The position numbers and the translations under genes are program-made. Shown piece by piece: positions 61,760 through 64,000 of a DNA stretch of 64,000 bases; the stretch's first letter is position 1; each line of letters opens with the position of its first letter. The stretch covers positions 1 to 64,000 of the forward strand of contig MU266434.1 in NCBI GenBank assembly GCA_021014945.1, in the 5' to 3' direction. The notes beneath the pieces were generated by a model that did not search any database, had not been told where the DNA came from, and saw only the letters and a program-made list of their open reading frames with translations. Source of the stretch: Leucogyrophana mollusca (Eukaryota > Basidiomycota > Agaricomycetes > Boletales).

Positions 61760-64000
61760 ATGGGTCTCGTAAAGCGACTCCTCGCTCGCCTCTTCAAGAA
61801 AGAGAGGCAATCATCCGCTACTCAGCCCGATGCTACTCCCACTCAAGAATCCTCTGATGTGGCTGAACGCCATGCTTCTGAGCTCGCTCGCGATACCTCT
61901 CCAGTGAATGACCACTCCTTTGATGCCGGCTCGGGGTCTCCAACGTCACCCCACGTTCCTTCGGAGTGTCTTGCAGTTGCATGCACTCAGCCCGGCCAAA
62001 CCAATGGCCGACCCATCCCCCCCGCCCTGACATTCAGTGTCGCCCTAGCGTTGCAAGGCCCAGAGGTAACACTGCCTGTTCGTAACGGCACGACGGCGCT
62101 GCTACTAGGTGCTCCCCTGACCATATCTGCCATGATGCTTCCTCTCCAAGGATTAAACCCAGGCATCATCCCCGCGATTCGCCCTACCGCAAAGCGTATC
62201 TGGACTCAGCCCCGGTTTATCCTCGACAAGTGCATTATACTATCCTCTTCATATCTCATGGACGCGAAACTTACGGGTCCTAAATTGTATATCGCGCCTG
62301 AATCGGACGACATGTCGTTGCCATCTTTGCGCTCTTCGTCTACTTCATCGTCGAGTCAGCAGACTGGAAGCGGCGAGGATCTTCCCGAATTACCTGGAAA
62401 CGATCCATCTATCGAGCCGCATGATCCCTGTGTTGCCTTGGCTGGCGAGTTCGCTGCATCGGACGAAACATGGCTGGCTCCCGCTTCGTGGGATACGCCG
62501 ATCTCGAGCCCTGTCGAGTCTGGCTTTTCATATTCACATCCCGTTCACCTGGTCTCCCCACCTCACTCAGGCTATGCAACCACTCAGTCCCTGACCGACG
62601 ATGGAGATGATTTCCGAGCCGCTGCCAACCACTTGCATGGTGATTCGCTTTATCTCCAGTCAAATAGATCGACGGAATCTTTTTCTTCCTGCGACTCCGC
62701 TGAGGGCGTTCCTCCCCTCCATTTCGGCGACCACACGTTCACCATCGAGAAGGAAATTGGACGAGGTGGCTTCGGCTTTGTTTGGCTCGCACATACCGAG
62801 GACGGCGAAGAGGTCGCTATCAAGGTCATGCACAAGCAGAGCATGCTTGCTGATATGTTCCCGAGAGGGACTGTCGAACCGGGGGATGTACCCACTCCAG
62901 AGCAGGTCCAAGGAGCGAGCGAATCGAAAGGCATGCCCGACACTGGGGCGTGTTGTAGGTGGAAACACGCGCGAAGCTTAAACAAGCAGGCGGCAAGGAT
63001 GGTCTACGACGAGTTCACGGTTCTTCGAAGGGTCACGCAGACTGGTTCCCCGTTCTTGACGCCTCTCTTGTACTCATTCTCCGACAACAACCACTTTTAC
63101 TTTGTCATGGTGCGTCCCGCTGGCTCATCAGTGAAAGGTGATCACTAATCATTTCCGACCCCCAGAGGATGTACCCGATGAATTTGCGTGATGCGATGAC
63201 TTCGATGGCCTGTACTTCTACTCCCATCTTATATGGTCAGGCGAAAATCTGGGCTGCCGAACTGGTGTGTTTGATGACTACTATGTCACATTTCCCTCTC
63301 TGAATCATAGTCCAACCCAGCTCGTTGCACTTGAGACTCTCCATCAACAGAACATCATTCACCGCGACTTGAAAGCCGAAAATATTCTGGTAACACCAAG
63401 CGGTCATATTTGCCTCGCGGATTTTGGACTCGCTCATATAGCAAGCATGTCTGAAAACCTCCAAGATGTCACCATGTCCTCGATGTGCGGTACCTCTGGG
63501 TACATGTCTCCCGAGCAGAAACACGGGAGCACGTATAATTATAAGTCGGATATGTATGGCTACGGTCTCATCTTATTGGAGATGCTCATTGGAGAAGGAG
63601 CGGTATGTTCACGACTTTATCCCATACTCTTTTATGACCTCAACGGCCATTTCCTTGCCAGCCGTGGTTTGCATATCTAGATACGCAGATCGACCCGAAC
63701 GACTTGGAGCCTGGCGACGCCCGAGTTAGGACAGTTCTGAAGTATGTTCAAGACGCCGACGCCCGAGTGTTACTTTGCTCGGTCAGCCACTCGTATTTCT
63801 TGCTCAACCTTCGTCCCTAACGCCCAAACAGTTGTTCACGAGATATCCGCATAAGCGACCGGACTGGGACGCAATACGCGAATCTGCCTTCTTCGATGGC
63901 TTCGACTGGGACGCGATCAAACGGCGCCAATATCTCAGTAAGCCCATTCAACCAGCACGCAGTGTGAACTTGGCCTAATTCACCCTTCCAGCTCTCTATA
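61760..64000 (+). CDS. AGC-like Ser/Thr protein kinase (paralogue 2), 3' end outside window
   Basis: Exons 61760-63109, 63166-63264, 63321-63602, 63662-63781, 63832-63937 and a sixth from 63992 that runs off the edge. ATG context is CCACCATGG. 'MGLVKRLLARLFKKE' is followed by ~305 disordered residues, then 'EIGRGGFGFVW', 'VAIKVMHK', an insertion of ~40 residues before helix C, 'IIHRDLKAENI', 'LADFGLAHI', 'CGTSGYMSPEQK' and 'RPDWDAIRESAFFDGFDWDA'. The last block resembles the end of AGC kinase C-lobes. All HRD/DFG residues are intact, so activity is expected. The five intron positions and phases equal those of kinase 1. Substrate unknown. Confidence 0.82.

Overview
The window is nuclear DNA of a filamentous basidiomycete, most likely an agaricomycete. 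Genes are rich in short introns (about 45-75 nt), three genes fit the Basidiomycota-restricted DUF6593 family, and there is a giant C2-TPR-CHAT protein of a kind common in mushroom-forming fungi. The exact lineage cannot be told from the sequence. There are no bacterial operons, CRISPR arrays or rRNA genes, and I found no convincing tRNA gene.

Layout. 0.4-2.6 kb: an AGC-like kinase (minus). 3.2-4.3 kb: a perfect 28-bp inverted repeat about 1 kb apart, perhaps a small DNA transposon. 5.0-8.4 kb: two DUF6593 genes flanking a dead 2-oxoglutarate/iron dioxygenase. 9.3-15.8 kb: a RAD51D-type recombination gene and the 1,547-residue C2-TPR-CHAT gene, both minus. 18.7-24.7 kb: a proline-rich protein, a third DUF6593 gene, a small two-helix membrane protein and a vacuolar-type amino-acid MFS transporter. 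24.7-31.5 kb: gene-poor, with decayed coding scraps. 31.5-38 kb: a disordered protein, shugoshin and an F-box protein. 38.4-46.1 kb (minus): a cyclase-family enzyme, PRP4 splicing kinase and the telomere protein RAP1. 46.9-57.3 kb: a small protein with a His/Cys pattern like permuted NlpC/P60 enzymes, two paralogous DHA1-type MFS transporters in opposite orientation, a disordered protein and a C2-domain protein. 57.7-61.2 kb: a CM1-motif coiled-coil protein of microtubule-organising centres. 61.8 kb to the right edge: a second kinase, paralogous to the first.

How the genes relate. These are independent eukaryotic transcription units, not an operon. Housekeeping genes for chromosome maintenance (RAD51D, shugoshin, RAP1, CM1 protein) and splicing (PRP4) are mixed with fast-evolving accessory families (kinase pair, DUF6593, CHAT, F-box, MFS pair). 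The observations I rate highest are the C2-TPR-CHAT protease-like gene with its 8-nt first exon, the telomere-type repeats just upstream of RAP1, and the concentration of GC-AG introns in the first 15 kb. Exon boundaries were read by eye. Where every phase closes (both kinases, RAD51D, CHAT, the DUF6593 genes, shugoshin, F-box) the models are firm; elsewhere only gene spans are given.
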